Source: Acanthaster planci
Lineage: Eukaryota > Echinodermata > Asteroidea > Valvatida > Acanthasteridae
Reading direction: 5' to 3'
DNA length: 64,000 nucleotides
Assembly: GCF_001949145.1 (NCBI RefSeq)
Contig: NW_019091497.1
Span: 388,253 to 452,252 of the forward strand
Below, piece after piece: positions 62,433 through 64,000 of the stretch. Under the pieces are notes generated by a model. It did not search any database. It was not told the DNA's origin and saw nothing but the letters and a program-made list of their open reading frames with translations. Position 1 is the first letter of the stretch. The number at the start of each line of letters is the position of its first letter. The translations under genes and the position numbers were made by a program.

Positions 62433-64000
62433 AGTGTGAGACGTGCCACTGCTGGGAATGTTTGACACAGGACCTGCTCATGATGTTACAGATCACGGCT
62501 GCCTGAAGCTATTCGCTGAGTAGGAAGCGAAAACACAGTGATTTTCTTGATATTTTCAAAGTGTGTTTAACTGTGGTGGCTAAAATTGTTGTAATGTCAT
62601 TATTTCATCTTTACTTTGGAACCCAATTTGATCAGACCAAGACAACAAAAGATAACAAGGTCTTGTCGGCACATTCCCCAGGCAGTAGCATCCCAGGGGT
62701 TAAATGGCTTTCACGGGGCAGCTTAATAGGCTCTGGTTTGGTGCTAGTCGCTTCACAGCCGCCATAAAAAACAAGGCAACGTGGACTCCAACCTCTGCTC
62801 GTGTGGATAATTCCAGACACTTGGACATGTATTGACTTGGCGTGACATGAAAGGGTCTCTAACTCCCTCCTTCTATCCTAAATGGACACCCCAAACACTG
62901 ACATGTCACCATTTTTGAATGATGTGGCTGACAAGGCCGGTTCTTACTTTTTCGCTTTTGCTTTTACGGCTTTATTCGCTTTTGATCGGCTTTTAAAGAG
63001 AGCTACAGTGCCTTCAGTAACTGAAACGAAAGTATCCCCAGCAGTATCCGTTGGACTAGTCACTGCCAGTTTGTCTCTCTTATAGTCTTGCCACAGTCAT
63101 TTGCCAAAAGGCCACATAACTGTTCCAGCAACTCGATTAGGAAAAATCAGCGGACGTGCAAATGCGCATGCATGCACTTTGTTATTACGATCGATATATT
63201 ACAATATATAGTCTATGGAAATGTTTGCTAAAAGTGCCATTTGAGGTTAAACTAGTATTGCATTTTTGTGTCGATCCTATTTTAGCCCTGTTTCCTTGTT
63301 GCATTCGAACATGAACCTAGGAGTATTCGTCATCATAGAGATAGGGTTTCAAAATGAAGATAAGTTTGTACCTGAGAGATAAAAGAGAACTTTCTACGAC
63401 AAGAGTGGAAATTTGTGTCGTTAAGGCAAGTGACAATTAATACACCCAATTTTGGACAACTGAATTGAGGGGAAGATTGATCAGGGTCTAAGTTGATTGA
63501 TCTCAAATTATTTGGCTGTGTTGTTTAGTGAACGGTAACTGCAATGGTTATACATATAGTTTATTGTTGAGCGAATAATTGTCATAAATGACACCAACAC
63601 TTTAAGACTTCAGAAGTGTCTAATGTTCTACTCAAGCGCAATTACATCTCAGAGGTAGAGGTGATAACTTTGACAGAAACTGCTAGAGAGTGGAAAACCT
63701 TGGAATTACACTATCAATTTCAGCACCATGAATTTGCAGTTAATTTGCAGTTTCACTGGGAAATTGTTTTTTCACTGCAACTTCATGGCAGTTCACATGG
63801 TGAAAACACCGTGAAAATAATGCCGGTTGTGACCCCTTGCCGACACCTTGAGGTCAAGTGAAAATACCGTGAAAATGCAGTGAGCCCATCTAGGGGGCCT
63901 TCCACATTAACTTTGCGGTGGGGCTAATCCTTTAAATGCTTTACGGACCATTATCTGAATGTCTCATAAAAAGTAACATTACCTGTCTTCTTACTNAGTG
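62433..64000. other. Right-edge non-coding stretch
   Basis: The start is the probable 3' UTR of the second receptor. Nothing else is recognised. One N lies at 63996. A-rich motifs of the form CACGGTGAAAA or ACCGTGAAAAT recur between 63800 and 63880. Confidence 0.5.

Overview
The window is nuclear DNA from an invertebrate, most likely a deuterostome (echinoderm, hemichordate or amphioxus). The reasons are GT-AG spliced genes with introns of 0.1-2.2 kb, a DEATH-NACHT-LRR immune receptor of the type expanded in those animals, intronless rhodopsin-type receptors, and dense small foldback elements. Short palindromes such as ACATGTACATGTA and TAGGCCTA are frequent. I cannot fix the species from sequence alone. 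Exon models below were built by hand from splice consensus, reading phase and protein family patterns. || Layout: (1) 1-3.4 kb, + strand: the 3' part of a gene for a probable ciliary or sperm microtubule-associated protein. (2) 7.3-19.4 kb, + strand: a 13-exon gene of about 710 codons joining a CW zinc finger, a PWWP domain and an ARID DNA-binding domain. (3) 22.7-37.2 kb, - strand: a complete gene for peroxisomal carnitine O-octanoyltransferase (CROT), about 613 aa. It has two tandem, homologous, in-frame versions of the exon that carries the STS motif and the acyl-pocket loop. (4) 37.3-44.7 kb: intergenic, with foldback elements and a 43-bp minisatellite. (5) 44.8-49.4 kb, + strand: the DEATH-NACHT-LRR receptor gene. 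(6) 51.1-62.4 kb, + strand: two intronless paralogous class A GPCR genes about 10 kb apart, separated by repeats, a retrotransposon fragment and one unassigned candidate exon. || The genes do not form a pathway. They act in ciliary structure, chromatin reading, peroxisomal fatty-acid shuttling, innate immune sensing and signalling. Much of the remaining sequence is small inverted-repeat elements, several present as two related copies inside this window. A 415-base run of N (30944-31358) lies in a CROT intron. || The most notable observations are the alternative CROT exons, which differ exactly at the residue known to set acyl-chain selectivity, and the CW-PWWP-ARID domain combination.
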